Below are positions 1 to 12,000 of a stretch of DNA of 64,000 bases, piece after piece. The position numbers and the translations under genes were made by a program. Source of the stretch: Litsea cubeba. Lineage: Eukaryota > Streptophyta > Magnoliopsida > Laurales > Lauraceae. Numbering within the stretch: the first letter of the stretch is position 1; each line of letters begins with the position of its first letter. Location: contig CM022949.1 of assembly GCA_012931725.1 (NCBI GenBank), positions 53,428,760-53,492,759 on the forward strand, given 5' to 3'. Below the pieces are notes generated by a model. It saw only the letters and a list, made by a program, of their open reading frames with translations. It was not told where the DNA came from and did no database searches.

Positions 1-53
<53 letters not shown>
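1..53. repeat. (CT)n microsatellite
   Basis: An uninterrupted CT dinucleotide run of about 26 units at the window edge. It probably continues to the left. Confidence 0.97.
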
Positions 54-57
<4 letters not shown>

Positions 58-1134
58 CCCAAACTCTCAGACAGTTCATAATCTCGTCCAAAGTCCAAAC
101 CAGGTAAATTTACTTATTTATTTTTTGTAAACGTCTATCTTCTTACTTCTTAGTTCTTATAAATTATAATCTAATAATCTTATTTAGTTATTCTATAAAT
201 CTATAATAGATTTGTTATTTTGTTACAATATGTAATTATGTATTTATCAGAAGATCTGATTATCTGAAGATTGAAATTCTGAATCATATGATTTTTTTCA
301 TAGTTTTATAGAGATAAAATTTGGAAAATGAATAATAGAATAAGGTATCTTTAATTCTTTATATCTGCCTATGACTATCTGGTTAACTGGTTTGAGATGG
401 ATTATGGACCATTCGGCCACTGCTCAATCAAAATAGTCAGGCATAAATATAATAGTCTATCTTTTATAATTTTCTAAGCTATTAGCAATAATTTTGATGT
501 ATGACATTAATATTAATAAATAATTCAGAACTTCTAGTCACATTTTGCTTGACTTATATGAGAAATTTATTTATTTATGTATTAAATGTATTTATCAGAT
601 GATATTATTTGATTTTTAATGAAATACTATTTTTGGGCAAAAAATATGAAAACATGTTATATATATGTGTATATATTAAAAAAACTATGAAAAAGAATAA
701 AGGGTCCATTTTAGTGATTCGCCCTGGGCCTTTGAAAAGTTAGGACCGGCCCTGATTGAACCGCATCTCGCTTGATCAATGGCAGCTTCTGAATGGATAT
801 TACAATTTGACAATATCAAATGAGGTACCACCAACGCGCATGATTGCTACATACATCGAATTATTTGGCCACTTCACTAATAAGGTAGAGTGAAGTGAAG
901 CCTCCTTTCACCTGACAAAAAAAGACTAGGTCATATCAAAAGTATAAAATTTCAAAACTCCTCCCTTAATTTAAAAAAAAAAAAGTCAAAAAGTAACATT
1001 TTCGTCAACTAAAAGGTAAAAATCCATCTATTTTTTACCCAAAAGGTAAAAAAGATTCCTTATTAAGCCACTAAAAATAAAATTTCATCATACTATAATT
1101 ACACCCCTTAATATTTTTATTATCTCTTCAGAAT
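54..1134. other. AT-rich intergenic DNA, no gene seen
   Basis: AT-rich sequence without a supported reading frame. At about 719-757 it holds a 'gccctgggcc...aggaccggccctg' stretch. From memory, such text recurs near hAT-type transposase remnants in plants, but no coding frame can be followed, so this is only a hint of an old DNA-transposon relic. Confidence 0.5.
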
Positions 1135-1656
1135 TGTTGGAAATAGGTGGGCCTCTAGGATAGGTTTCAAAAACTTTTGACCCACTTGATGCAGGGATCA
1201 ACTATCCAGAAGGCTACAAAACCCAATCCAGGAAGCAAACCCTCAATCTCACATGTCAAGATCAGTAAATCAATCTATCTAAAAAATAGAACCATCAATA
1301 TATAAGCTACAAATAAATCTACAACATGCAAGGAAGTAGATTATACCTTTGGAGCTCGGTTGTGCTCTAATGGAGAATTTGTTACTTTCTTTGATGACGA
1401 ACTCTTTCACGAATCAAATAGGTTTCTCCAAGACCCAATGATCTTCCACGCTATGACCGTATCAGATTCTTTTTTTCTCAAGTAGATGGTGGGTCTCCAA
1501 GAGAAAACTACTAGGAAACTCAAAGGAGGAACTAGAAAGAGAACTAGAAGAAGGAGAGAGAGTAAGTATGTTGTGCAACTCTTGCACACAATGAGGTGGA
1601 CGTCCAGCACTTGGACTAGATTCTCTTAAACGTGAATCCCTAGGATGGGAATAACA
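1135..1656. mobile_element. LTR-like fragment (possible old copia LTR)
   Basis: A 522-bp stretch that begins TGTTGG and ends AATAACA, the TG...CA form of an LTR. It directly abuts the partial gypsy LTR at 1660. A following TGGT could be the start of a primer site cut by the gypsy insertion. No partner LTR or protein is seen, so identity rests on the termini only. It could belong with the copia Gag fragment at 35839-36484, into which G1 may have inserted. Confidence 0.3.
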
Positions 1657-1659
1657 TGG

Positions 1660-2725
1660 TGATGGACCGCGCGTTCATTGCTCGGTGCTACTGAGGTCGG
1701 CGGACATGGGAGTCTGTTGGGTACGACCTTTTCTCGCCCGGGGGGCAGAAGCGGGTATCAACATTTTTTTGTGTGGATGTGCCAGATTTTCTATTTTACT
1801 TGGAATTGCAAGTGGTGATCCGAAGATCGACCTTTGCAAGTAAAAAGGAAATCAACTTCTTTCAAGTTTTCCATTGCACATATATTTAAGAAAAGAGACA
1901 TTTTCTTGGTTTGCCGTGAAAGGCGATTTTTTTGGCATTTATAGCCGATTTTGGCGTTTATAGCCGATTTACAATTCTTATCAATAATGAAAGACAAGAG
2001 TTGTGATTTTTGTCTCTTTTAAAAAAAATACAAACTACAATGAAAAGCAAGAAAATGAGGATCTAACTTCTCAGGAGATTGTGGGGGACTCATTCAGATT
2101 GACGGTCACAAGTCATATGTGGACTTCACCATCATCCATGCAGATGAGAACAGAGGATGCTCTTGATTCGCTTGGCTTAGCTATAACCTCAGATTTTTAG
2201 AGGACAAAGACCAAGAGGAGGTCCTTTGTCCAATAAAAAACTAAATAAACGGGCTGAAAAGCCACGTCTAAGCCATTGGAGGCAGAAGGAGAAGGCAAGG
2301 ACCTTGGGGGGGGGGGATACCCCCCAAGGGACTTTTGTCACCTTGTAGCGGTGGCCGGTGTAGAACTTCAGCAGAGTTTTCTTTCTTCTTTCTCTCGGAT
2401 TTTCTGGCTTTTTTCTGATCTGGAATGTGATGTCTGTATCTGATCTCTTTTCTCCGATCTGATTTTCTTTGGAGTACTCTCCTATATATAGGCTCTTGGT
2501 AGCCATTTAGGAGAGTTTATGGGCTTTAATTGTCATTAAGCCGCATAATGGGAGGAGTTACAAGTTTTAATTCATTTATTTTGTAACTCCTTTTTCTTGG
2601 CTTCTGATTGGCCGGTGGAGATTGAGGGCATTTAATCGCCTTTAATCGCCATGATGGGAGGAGTTTCATGGGTTAAATGCCAGAATCAATTGACTTGTAA
2701 CTCCCGAATGCTTGCTTCTAATTGG
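1660..2725 (-). repeat. Partial tandem copy of the G1 gypsy LTR
   Basis: Begins TGATGGACCGCGCG like the full LTR at 2726 and follows it to about 3535, then stops at 'attgg' and the full LTR starts. It keeps about 265 bp (from about 1896) that the neighbouring copy lacks, including repeats of 'tttatagccgatttt'. In the LTR's own (minus) orientation this is a duplicate of the 3' (R-U5) end. Confidence 0.85.
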
Positions 2726-5003
2726 TGATGGACCGCGCGTTCAATGCTCGGTGCTACCGTGGTCGGCGGACGTGGGAGTCCGTTGGGTACGACCCTTTTG
2801 CGCCCGAGGGGCAGAAGCGGGTATCAACATTTTTTTGTGTGGGTGTGCCAAATTTTCTATTTTACTTGGAATTGCAAGTGGTGATCCGAAGATCGACCTT
2901 CGCAAGTAAAAAGGAAATCAACTTCTTTCAAGTTTTCCATTGCACATATATTTAAGAAAAGACAGAGGATGCTCTTGATTCGCTTGGCTTGGCTATAACC
3001 TCAGATTTTTAGAGGACAAAGACTAAGCAGAGGTCCTATGTCCAATAAAAAACTAAGTAGACGGGCTGAAAAGCCACGTCTAAGCCATTGGAGGCAGAAG
3101 GAGAAGGCAAGGACCTTGGGGGGGGGGATACCCCCCAAGGGACTTTTGTCACCTTGTAGCGTTGACCGGTGCAGAACTTCAGCAAAGTTTTCTTTCTTCT
3201 TTCTCTCGGATTTTCTATGCTTTTTTTTTATCTGGAATGTGATGTCTGTATCTGATCTCTTTTCTCCGATCTGATTTTCTTTGGAGTACCCTCCTATTTA
3301 TAGGCTCTTGGTAGCCATTTAGGAGAGTTTATGGGCTTTAATCGTCGTTAAGCCGCATAATGGGAGGAGTTACAAGTTTTAATTCATTTATTTTGTAACT
3401 CCTTTTTCTTGGCTTCTGATTGGCCGGTGGAGATTGAGGGCATTTAATCGCCTTTAATCGCCATGATGGGAGGAGTTTCATGGGTTAAATGCCATGAATC
3501 AATTGACTTATAACTCCCGGATGCTTGCTTTTGATTGGGCTGTCCAAAGAAATGAATTAATGACTGCAATAAATCTAGTCAATTAATCGCATTAAGTGGT
3601 CGCCGAGCAGTTGAAGAGTCGCGGGCCGTGCCGCGTCTTTTGGGATTCTTCTGGTGATGATCATCGATGGATCTTCATGTAGATCGACATGGATGACCAT
3701 GTAACTTCAGGTATTGGTTGCCAACAGCGGGTCGGTGCCATCTGTCCTATCGATTTCTCGATCGGTCGGGTAGAAAGTATACTTTTTTGGTTGACCGATT
3801 GGCGATCAATGTTGATTTTGATACTCTTGATGATTGACCCGTGATTTTGACGGATGTCAAAAGATTTGGTGTCTCAAAAGTATGAATTTTGGAAAATCCT
3901 AGGAGTCGGACGCTTCGAATCGCGAAAAACGAGCTTTCCGGGGTGAACCCGGCAAATCCGGGCTCCATGGCCGCAGGCGACCCTGGGGGGATTTCCCCCC
4001 TTTTGTCCCATTTTGCGGTCATTTTTGATGTTTTTCGATTCTTTTTTCTTCAGTATTTTTTCTTGACATTTTTTTATCATTTATTGGCTTGATTTCCTTG
4101 TAGAAAACTTAATGAGTTGCATTTTGGAATGCAAAGTTTCCAATTTTCCGAGAAAGTCGAAGACTTTGTCGCAAAGAGCTGCCGATTTTCTGTCAGAAGC
4201 TAAAACTGGGTCAAACGATGTCGGAATGACCTGAAATTTGGGGTGAAGCATCCTGAGCAATAAATAAGACCAACCATAGGCTTTTGCTTGAGTTTTGAAG
4301 CCGTTTGGGGTCCTATTGCCAGTAGACTTGTTTTTGTCGCGATGAAGATGTCGCGGCTTAATGTGCAGTCAATCGATGTCCGATTGACTTGAAATTTGAC
4401 AGGGAACCTATTGGAGTCATTTTAAGATGATTTATAGGCTCTGTCTTGGAAACTATGGTCTCGGGGAGCTTCACCGCTGATAGGCCTTATTTGGCTTCCG
4501 AGTGTCAAAGTATGGTCAAATGTTGTCGAAATGACATGAAACTTGACGTGTAACCCTTTGTAAGCATTTTGAAGCCGTCCATATGCTCTTTTTTATGAGT
4601 GATGGCCTTGGTGGTTCTCGCCGCCGAGAGGCTTGATCTAGCTGTTTGAGGGTTGATGTAGGGTCAAACGTTGTCGGTTTGACTTGGAACTTGACGTGGA
4701 GCCTTTTGGGTGTATTTTGATACCATCCACAGGTTCTGATCGAATATTTGGTGTCTCCGATGCTTTCACCGCCGGGAGCTCCTTTTCAGCTGCCGGAGAA
4801 GCGAAGTTAGGCCAAATGATTTTGAAATGGCCCGAAACTTCTTGTGCACTCCTCTTTTGGCTGTCTTGGAGGATCTTACAGTTTTTGTTTGATTATGACA
4901 AGATTTTATTTTTTTGAAGTAGCATTGCCTATTTATACCAAGTTGCGACTTCATGTAGCTTTTTGGATCTTGAAGAGGCAAAGTGACATTTTTGGTGTCA
5001 ACA
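2726..5003 (-). mobile_element. 3' LTR of gypsy element G1
   Basis: A 2278-bp LTR with TGATGGAC at the low end and GTGTCAACA at the high end, so it reads TGTTGACACC...CATCA on the minus strand. It matches 33266-35838 along its length apart from a deletion of about 265 bp near 2960. A minus-strand TATA box (TATAAATAG) lies at about 3295-3303 and gives the orientation. On the high side the polypurine tract follows, which marks it as the 3' LTR. The low flank (attgg) does not match the far flank of the 5' LTR, so no target duplication is preserved. Confidence 0.85.
3109..3142. promoter_or_regulatory. G-tract hairpin in the transcribed part of the gypsy LTR
   Basis: An inverted repeat of CCTTGGGGGG against CCCCCCAAGG, separated by a few bases. 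The same structure recurs at about 2302-2330, 33930-33951 and 38040-38063. It lies roughly 150-200 bp downstream of the TATA box, so it would be in the 5' leader RNA. Confidence 0.7.
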
Positions 5004-5020
5004 AATGCCCCCTCGAGGTG
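5004..5020 (-). promoter_or_regulatory. Polypurine tract of G1
   Basis: On the minus strand it reads CTCGAGGGGGCATT and directly abuts the TGTTGACACC start of the LTR. This is the expected plus-strand priming site for reverse transcription. Confidence 0.7.
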
Positions 5021-5226
5021 CAGCGACGAGTTGCTTAACTTTTGTCATCGATGTGCCTCGAAGAGATTTTTGAAGGATATCTTGTGACTTGACCAAGAGT
5101 TTTTGAGCAGTCTTTCTTTTGGTATTGTAGCCTTTTGAGCTTCTAGGGGAATTTTATGGAAGTGAAAGGGATCACGTACCATCTCGAGGCAATGTTTTGA
5201 AGATGACATCAGGGATGTGGATTTCG

Positions 5227-5400
5227 GTTTTTATTTTTGACCTTGTGACCTAACAAGCTGTATGTGGCAGGTTAGGGGGCGGGTTTGGTTTTGACCATGT
5301 GACCTAACAAGCTGTATGTGGAATGTTGGGGGGTCGATTTTGGTTTTGATCTTGTGACCTAATAGGCTGTATGTGGCAAGTTAGTGGACCAAGATTTGGT
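5227..5400. repeat. 54-55 bp tandem repeat, three copies
   Basis: Three diverged copies of a unit containing 'gtgacctaacaagctgtatg', with gtgacct at 5245, 5299 and 5354. It sits in the G1 3' internal region. Confidence 0.85.
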
Positions 5401-5699
5401 TTGGATTTTTGTGGAATGTCAATTTCAAGATTTTGGCTTAATTTGGTATATGAGGCTGGATGGTTTGATTTTTGAAAGCTCATGGGGCTTGGAATTCTTT
5501 TTGTATGGTCCAATCAACTCAAAAGAGGCACATAACCATTTCTGTAAGCTCTTTCTAAGAGGGGTTTCTCTTTGACTAAAAGCCCAATTATTTATTTATT
5601 TATTTAATTTTTTTTAAGTGACTAGGTGGTCAAACCTGGCTTATATGGGCTAACCCATGGGATCTTAAGCTTTTGAAATGGCTTAGATCTCATATGGTG

Positions 5700-5960
5700 T
5701 CGTTTTTATAAATAATATCTAAAAATATCTCCTTTGATAGAGAATATCTAAAATATCTTTATTTGGAGAGAATCTCTCATGTTCCCTTTATTTTAGGAGA
5801 GAATATTTCAAGATATCTTTCTTTGGGAGAGAATATCTCAAATCTCCTATCTTTTGGGAGAAAATCTCTCATTGATTTCTTTTGGGGAGAGAATCCCTCA
5901 AGATATCTTTCTTTTGGGAAATAATCTTTCTAATTTCTTTCTTTTGGTAAGGTTACTAAT
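5700..5960. repeat. About 36-bp degenerate repeats upstream of a TATA box
   Basis: Around seven units of the pattern 'gagaatatctcaaatatctttcttttggga', drifting in length and sequence. They end about 50 bp before a plus-strand TATA box and so occupy a promoter-proximal position for the antisense unit. Confidence 0.75.
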
Positions 5961-6008
5961 TAGTAACTCTTACCTCTTTCTTCTTTCCTTCTTTGGTTTG
6001 CTCTCTTC

Positions 6009-6015
6009 TATAAAA
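6009..6015 (+). promoter_or_regulatory. TATA box of the antisense unit in G1
   Basis: TATAAAA in the context 'tctataaaagcgagg'. About 120 bp of pyrimidine-rich leader follows, then an ATG at 6137. It is antisense to the host gypsy element. Confidence 0.55.
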
Positions 6016-6136
6016 GCGAGGAGGAGGTTGGATCTCTTACTCTTTTTGCTTTCGTTTGCAACAATCCCAAGAGAGCTTCAAGGCCAAGAGTTATTCTTCT
6101 TCAAGATCTTCAAGACTGTCTTCTTCTTCTCCATCA

Positions 6137-6964
6137 ATGGCTTCAAGTAAGTTTTCTTTTTCAAGAAAACTCCATTGTAGGAAATAGGATGATAAAAAAA
6201 AGTTCTTTCTTTTTTTTTTTGTTTCTTTCTTTTCTTTTCTTCTTTTTCTTTTCTTTTCCACGTGTTTTCCCTTTTTTTTACATGTTTTTTCTTTTCTTTT
6301 TTTTTTTTGAAAAAAGTTTTCTTTTTCTTTTTTTTTTCGCTCATCATGATATTGCATTTTTTGTTTGGCAAACCAAGATGTTCATGCATGCATTTTTTTG
6401 TAAATTTGTAGCATGATATGATAGCATACCTGAAAGTTTTTGCAAATTTGGGAATTTGGAGCTCGCAGCGATGTTGAGCCCTTCTTGATTTTATGGAGAC
6501 TTTGAGGTTTCGAAAGTTCGGAGTTTCGGAGCTTGCAGCAATGTTGAGCCCATCTTCAAGCTTTCTATTTCTTTTGGGGTATTTCCTTTTTCTTTGGAAT
6601 AGCCCCGGAGTCATGTCAAAATTTCGCCAGATTTTTTTTAGCGAAATTCTGTCATTTTGATGATTGATCTTTTTCTTTTCCAGCCTTTGGCAGGTGGTTC
6701 CTCCAGAACGAACAAGGGTAAAGAGCCTACTACAAGCGTACCTCGTCGATCTTCTAGATCCTCTAATTCGGCCATTCAGTAGGTCTGGGAGAAGGTCCAG
6801 TATGTTGAGAGAAACCTGGAAGAGTGCGACTCCCTCAACAGAGATGAGACGAGGTAGCGACTAATCACTCTTAAGGGAGAGGAATTTTATAAGATTATGG
6901 TAAGATGTCGTCCATGGGTGATAGACGATCAGAGGGTTTTGCCCAAGCCTACTTTCTTCTTTGG
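6137..6964 (+). pseudogene. Antisense spliced ORF in gypsy G1 (unknown product, broken)
   Basis: I do not recognise the product. Exon 1 would be ATG at 6137 to 6146, ending before a GTAAGT donor. The intron carries long pyrimidine tracts. An acceptor at 6692-6693 restores the longest frame, from 6694. The predicted start is rich in Ser, Thr, Arg and Lys. In-frame TAG codons fall at 6780-6782 and 6855-6857, and after each the frame continues with charged, protein-like composition up to the copia A LTR at 6965, which cuts it. A nearer acceptor at 6683 gives an early stop. A TATA box at 6009 supplies a promoter. The orientation opposite to gag suggests an accessory antisense ORF of a Tat-lineage gypsy. 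The splice model is inferred from consensus sites only, and the stops show it is no longer functional. Confidence 0.45.
6202..6342. repeat. Pyrimidine-rich tract inside the intron
   Basis: Nearly pure T/C on the plus strand with many 'tttctttt' runs. The reverse strand gives a lysine-rich shadow frame that I do not regard as coding. Confidence 0.8.
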
Positions 6965-8997
6965 TGATGCCTGAAAGAAACTACGATTCAGATCTGAACA
7001 TCACTAGCGGAAGACATTCATGGCTAATTTGTAACATAACAGATTTTTTAAAACCTGATTTGGCAGCATAAATCAGCCATAGTGATCGCAAAAGAACTCC
7101 ATGAATTCATGACCAACAAGTGTATAATTTAAGGAGAGCCAAGAAGACTATTACCTTGAAGATTTGTAGACTTCAAATCTCCGAAATAATAGATCCAAAG
7201 GGCCGAACTCAGACTTGCAATTAGCAAACAAATTGCTGAAATTTTCTGCAGTAGTATTGCCTTTGATCTTCTTCTCTATCTCACTTCCAAATCTGATTGG
7301 CTAAGATGGTGGGATCTTAATCTAGGTTTCTAGATGGGATTTGAGAATCTTTTTCTATGGAAAAATCTCAGACCTTGAACTCTCCTCAATGAAGAAGAGA
7401 AAGGGGCTGGACGTGCGGAATCTTGCACTCTCTTAGTTGTTCTATGTTGGACGTCCAAGGGCTTGCACACTCTCCTTTTTATAGAAACTTTGGAAACCTT
7501 TCCTAAAAGTTTATCTCTTCTAATTCTCATAGATGTCCTAAAAGGAAAGTATAATCTCAAGATTTATTTCCTTTTAGAAACACTCCAATTAGAAAAGGAA
7601 ACTAAAGGAACTTCCACAAACTTTAGCAATTAGTAATCCTAGTTGCACAACACTTACTAATTTAAGTTCCTAATCCAAAAAGGAAACTTTCTTATAGGAA
7701 TACTAATCCAAAGAGGAGTCCAACTATCCAAGTAGAGAGACCTACTCAAAGTTGGAAACCTTACCCATGGAAATCCCATTATGGACGTCCCACATACTAA
7801 TGCACACCATGGCCAACAAATAATTTATCTAGAATTAAATTCATGTATGCCATCAAAGGCCTATTTGAATTTAAACTTAGAATTATTTTTCTACTAAAAT
7901 AATTCATCCATATGTCATCTAAACATTTTAGGAAACCATGCCAATCTTGGAAAGTGACTAGAGAAGGGACCAAAAGACATATTTGCCCTTGGCTCCCAAA
8001 ATGACCAAAATGTCCATGCTAAACCCATAACAACATTAAGACCATTTTAACCTTAACTCATTCCACTAAAGAGTTATGGTTGAACTCCAGGGAAAAATAT
8101 ATACTATAATAAGCTCGTCATAAAATGACAGTTGTCTTCAACCTACTAAGTGTAATGACCTGAATGCCCCTCTATGTAACATCTATAATCGAGTTAGGTT
8201 ATCACATGTACTATCAACCTTCTCGATTACATCTAAACCTTAGAACTTCATATCCTTAACATAATCATCATCCGGATATCATTCTCTTGGTCCAGGGAGC
8301 GACCCACAAGTTCAATATCCATATGGAACATCCATATACTAAGATCTTAGATTTTGATGATTAATTGGATAATTCTAAGGGGACGATCATTCCATCATTA
8401 GATGACATAGATTCTTTATTGCATCTGCATGTCCCAAACTGATCAAGTCGGAGTACCCAAAACACAGAGCTGTTGACCCATGAAAAGAATCTCACCCATA
8501 GTGAATTAAAGCACAAGAACTTGACTTCGTCAGTTCATCCACAAATGCTCAAGATTAAGAGCACTGGTCACTCAGTAGCATGAGGTGACTTGATCTCTCT
8601 CTGTGATAGTACTATTTTAGAGATCACACCTACCATGGTCCTGTTCAATGCATTGCATATGCACTAATGAATAAATCCGGAAAAGTCCTCCCATGACTTA
8701 GGTAAGTCACCCTGAATACAGGAGAGTCTCTCATTATAACTTATACCAAGATGGAGTGCCCAGCTCCATCTCTCAGTTATGAACAAATATGTTGTTTCCA
8801 GTGTCCATGAATTAGACATTTCTGTGTGTAGACACTACACACCTAATTCATTTACTAGAAACAATGGGCCTTACACAACCATACATATATACATGTTTAA
8901 GCAGACAAGAGTCATTCCATTAAATAACCAGTAAATATCCAGTAACAAAAGATGAGAGTGCAGCTAGTGGGCTTTAGGGCATACACCAATCCCATCA
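6965..8997 (-). mobile_element. 3' LTR of copia A
   Basis: A 2033-bp LTR with termini TGATG...CATCA. The minus-strand TATA region 'tttttatagaaac' is at about 7474-7486. The high end abuts the polypurine tract 8998-9013. The low flank is 'tttgg'. The partner 5' LTR is absent from the window. Confidence 0.75.
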
Positions 8998-9013
8998 AAC
9001 TCCCACTTGCACT
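8998..9013 (-). promoter_or_regulatory. Polypurine tract of copia A
   Basis: Reads AGTGCAAGTGGGAGTT on the minus strand, directly before the LTR start. This is the usual position and form for Ty1/copia elements. Confidence 0.7.
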
Positions 9014-12000
9014 AAAGATCACTACTTCCTAACCTAACACCCATAGACTCAACATGAGAAGTAAAGACTTTCTCGGTAAGAGTCTTAGTGAATGGGTCAG
9101 CTAAGTTATTCGCTGAAGCAATATGCTCCACCACTATTTCTCCATCCTGAATGAATTCCCGGATCAAGTGGTACTTTTTCTGAATGTGCTTGCCTTTCTT
9201 GTGATTCCTGGGCTCTTTGCACTGTGCTACAGCACCAGTGTTATCGCAGTACATGACAATCGGTTTATGCACTGCAGGAACAACTCCCAATTCCAATAGG
9301 AATTCTCTGAGCCATACCGCTTCCTTCGCAGCTTCCGATGCCGCCACATACTCTGCTTCCATGGTAGAATCAGCAGTACAGGATTGCTTGACACTTCTCC
9401 ATGATTTAGCCCCTCCTGATAGAGTAAAGACGTACTCTGAGGTAGACTTTCTAGCATCACTATCAGATTGGAAATCAGAGTCTGTATATGCCAATGGCGT
9501 TAGATCATCTGCTCGAAAGGTTAGCATATAATCTTTCGTTCTCCGAAGATACTTGAATATATGCTTAACAGCTGTCCAATGCATAGGTCTAGGGTTTGAC
9601 TGATATCTACTAACCATGTCAACGGCAAAGCAAATATCTAGTCTAGTACATAACATAGCATACATGAGGCTTCCAACAGCGGATGCATATGGAACTCTCC
9701 TCATGCTCTCTATCTCTTCAGATGTCTTTGAACATTGATCTCGAGATAGTGGTACTCCATGTCTAGAAGGTAGGAGGCCCTTCTTGGAGTCATGCATGTT
9801 AAACTTGACCAATATCTTCTCAATATATGAAGATTGGGATAAGGCTAACATCTTATTCTTGCGATCACGCAAAAGCTTGATCCCTAAGATATAGCTCTCG
9901 CCCAAATCCCTCATCTGAAATTGAGAGGATATCCAAACCTTTGTGGATGACAATAAACCTACATCATTTCCTATGAGTAATATGTCATCTACATACAGAA
10001 CCAAAAATGCAACTGCTTTTCCACTTCCTTTCTTATACACACATGGTTCATCAATGTTTTGATCAAAGCCAAAAGATTTGACTGCCTGATTAAACTTGAT
10101 GTTCCATGCTCTAGATGCTTGCTTAAGTCCATAAATGGACTTCTTAAGTTTACAAACCATGTTATCTTGGCCACTAGCAATGAAACCCTCTGGTTGCATC
10201 ATATAGATGCATTCGTCAAGACTTCCATTAAGAAAAGCTGTCTTGACATCCATTTGCCATATCTCGTAGTCATAATGACATGTGATGGCCAAGAGAATCC
10301 TTATGGACTTAAGCATAGCCACTGGTGAAAAGGTTTCCTCATAATCGATACCCTCTTTCTGAGTATATCATTTCGCCACTAGTCTTGCTTTGAAGGTTTC
10401 TACCTTCCCATCCACTCCTCTCTTCCTCTTGTAGATCCACTTGCACCTTATGGGTTTAATCCCTTCAGGTGCATCTACAAGTTCCCAGACTTGATTGGAA
10501 TACAAAGAATCCATTTCAGATTTCATCGCTTGCTGCCGCATGTCAGCATCTATATCTGTTACTGCTTCATCATAACTAGTAGGATCCTCAACCAGATCTT
10601 CAGAGTCTGTCTTAAAAGACACTCCTAAATATCTTTCTGGCTGTCTAGAAATTCTCTCACTACGACGAGGCTCCGGAGTGTTAAAAGGAATATCTTGTTC
10701 ATCTATCGCCTCAGGATCTGGTACAGATGTTATAGGAGATCCCGGAAGAATCTCCTCAAGGGTTTCTTTACAACTAAACTCTTGGTGCATCATACAATCA
10801 TCCTCCAAGTACCTAGCATGAGTGTTGACAAGCACTTTTTGCTCCTTTGGATGATAAAAGATGCCACCTCTCGTTCCCTTAGGATACCCAATGAAGTAGC
10901 ACATTTCCGATCTGGGTTCCAGCTTGGTAGCTTTATCATTCAGTACATAGGCTGGACAACCCCAAATGTGGATATGTCTTAAACTAGGTTTTCGACTTAT
11001 CCACATTTCTTGCGGTATCCTAGGTACTGATTTAGAAGGTACCAGATTTAAAATGTATGCTGCTGCTTCTAGGGCATATCCCCAAAAAGATATAGGTAGG
11101 GTTGCATGACTCATCATGGACCTTACCATGTCAAGAAGGGTACGGTTTCTTCTCTCCGCTACACCATTTCACTGGGGTGTACCCGGTGCAGACAACTGAG
11201 ACACAATCCCATGTTATGTGAGGTACTCTTTGAACTCACCCAGGAGGTACTCGCCACCTCGATCAGATCGAAGGGCTTTGATATGTTTCCCTAGTTGTAA
11301 CTCCGCCTCAGCCTTGAATTGCTTGAATTTATCAAACGCCTCAGACTTGCGTCGCATTAAGTACACATATCCATACCTAGAGTAATCATCGGTGAAGGTG
11401 ATGTAATACTCATACCCTCCTCGAGCTGGTTTGTTCATAGGACCATACACATCAGTGTGAATCAATTCTAACAACTCCTTTGACCTTAGTCCCTTTCCAG
11501 AGAATGACCGTTTGGTCATCTTTCCCTTGAGACAAGATTCGCACTTAGGAAAAGGTTCGAAGTCTAATGAGCTCAGAGGCCCATCTTCTACCAACCTCTG
11601 AATCCGTTTTAGGTTAATGTGACCCAAACGTAAGTACCAAAGATATGTGTCATTGATTGAAGATACCTTCCTCTTAAGGGAAGTTGAGTTTTCTGGTTGT
11701 ACATTATGCAGTGTGGGAGCAATAGGATATATATAAAATAAGTTGTCATGTATTCTACCGGAACATATAATATTTCCATCTCTACTGATATCAACACCAG
11801 AATGGAAAGAAACTGAATAATTAAAGTCAATTAGTCTGGAAACTGAAATTAAATTCTTCCTCATGTCCGGAACATAGAAAACATTATTTAAAACTAATAT
11901 CCTATCACATGGAAAATGTAAGGTAACAACTCCTACTGCAACTGCCCAAACTTTAGCTCCAGTTCCAACTCTAAAGGCAAACTCTCCTTTCTCAATCCTC

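Larger units (their letters stand above)
5004..6964 (-). mobile_element. 3' internal region of gypsy G1, cut by copia A
   Basis: Sequence between the polypurine tract and the copia A insertion. No pol-derived frame is visible on the minus strand. It holds two tandem-repeat blocks and a promoter, start codon and intron on the plus strand. That layout resembles the extra antisense ORFs reported between pol and the 3' LTR in some Tat-lineage elements such as Grande. The copia A LTR begins at 6965. Confidence 0.6.

Noticed and set aside
1407..1610. 67-codon hydrophobic minus-strand frame
   Set aside because: Within an LTR-like fragment, purine-rich on the plus strand, no supporting context.
6078..6614. 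Lysine-rich 178-codon minus-strand frame
   Set aside because: It is the reverse of a T/C tract inside the presumed intron; composition alone creates the open frame.
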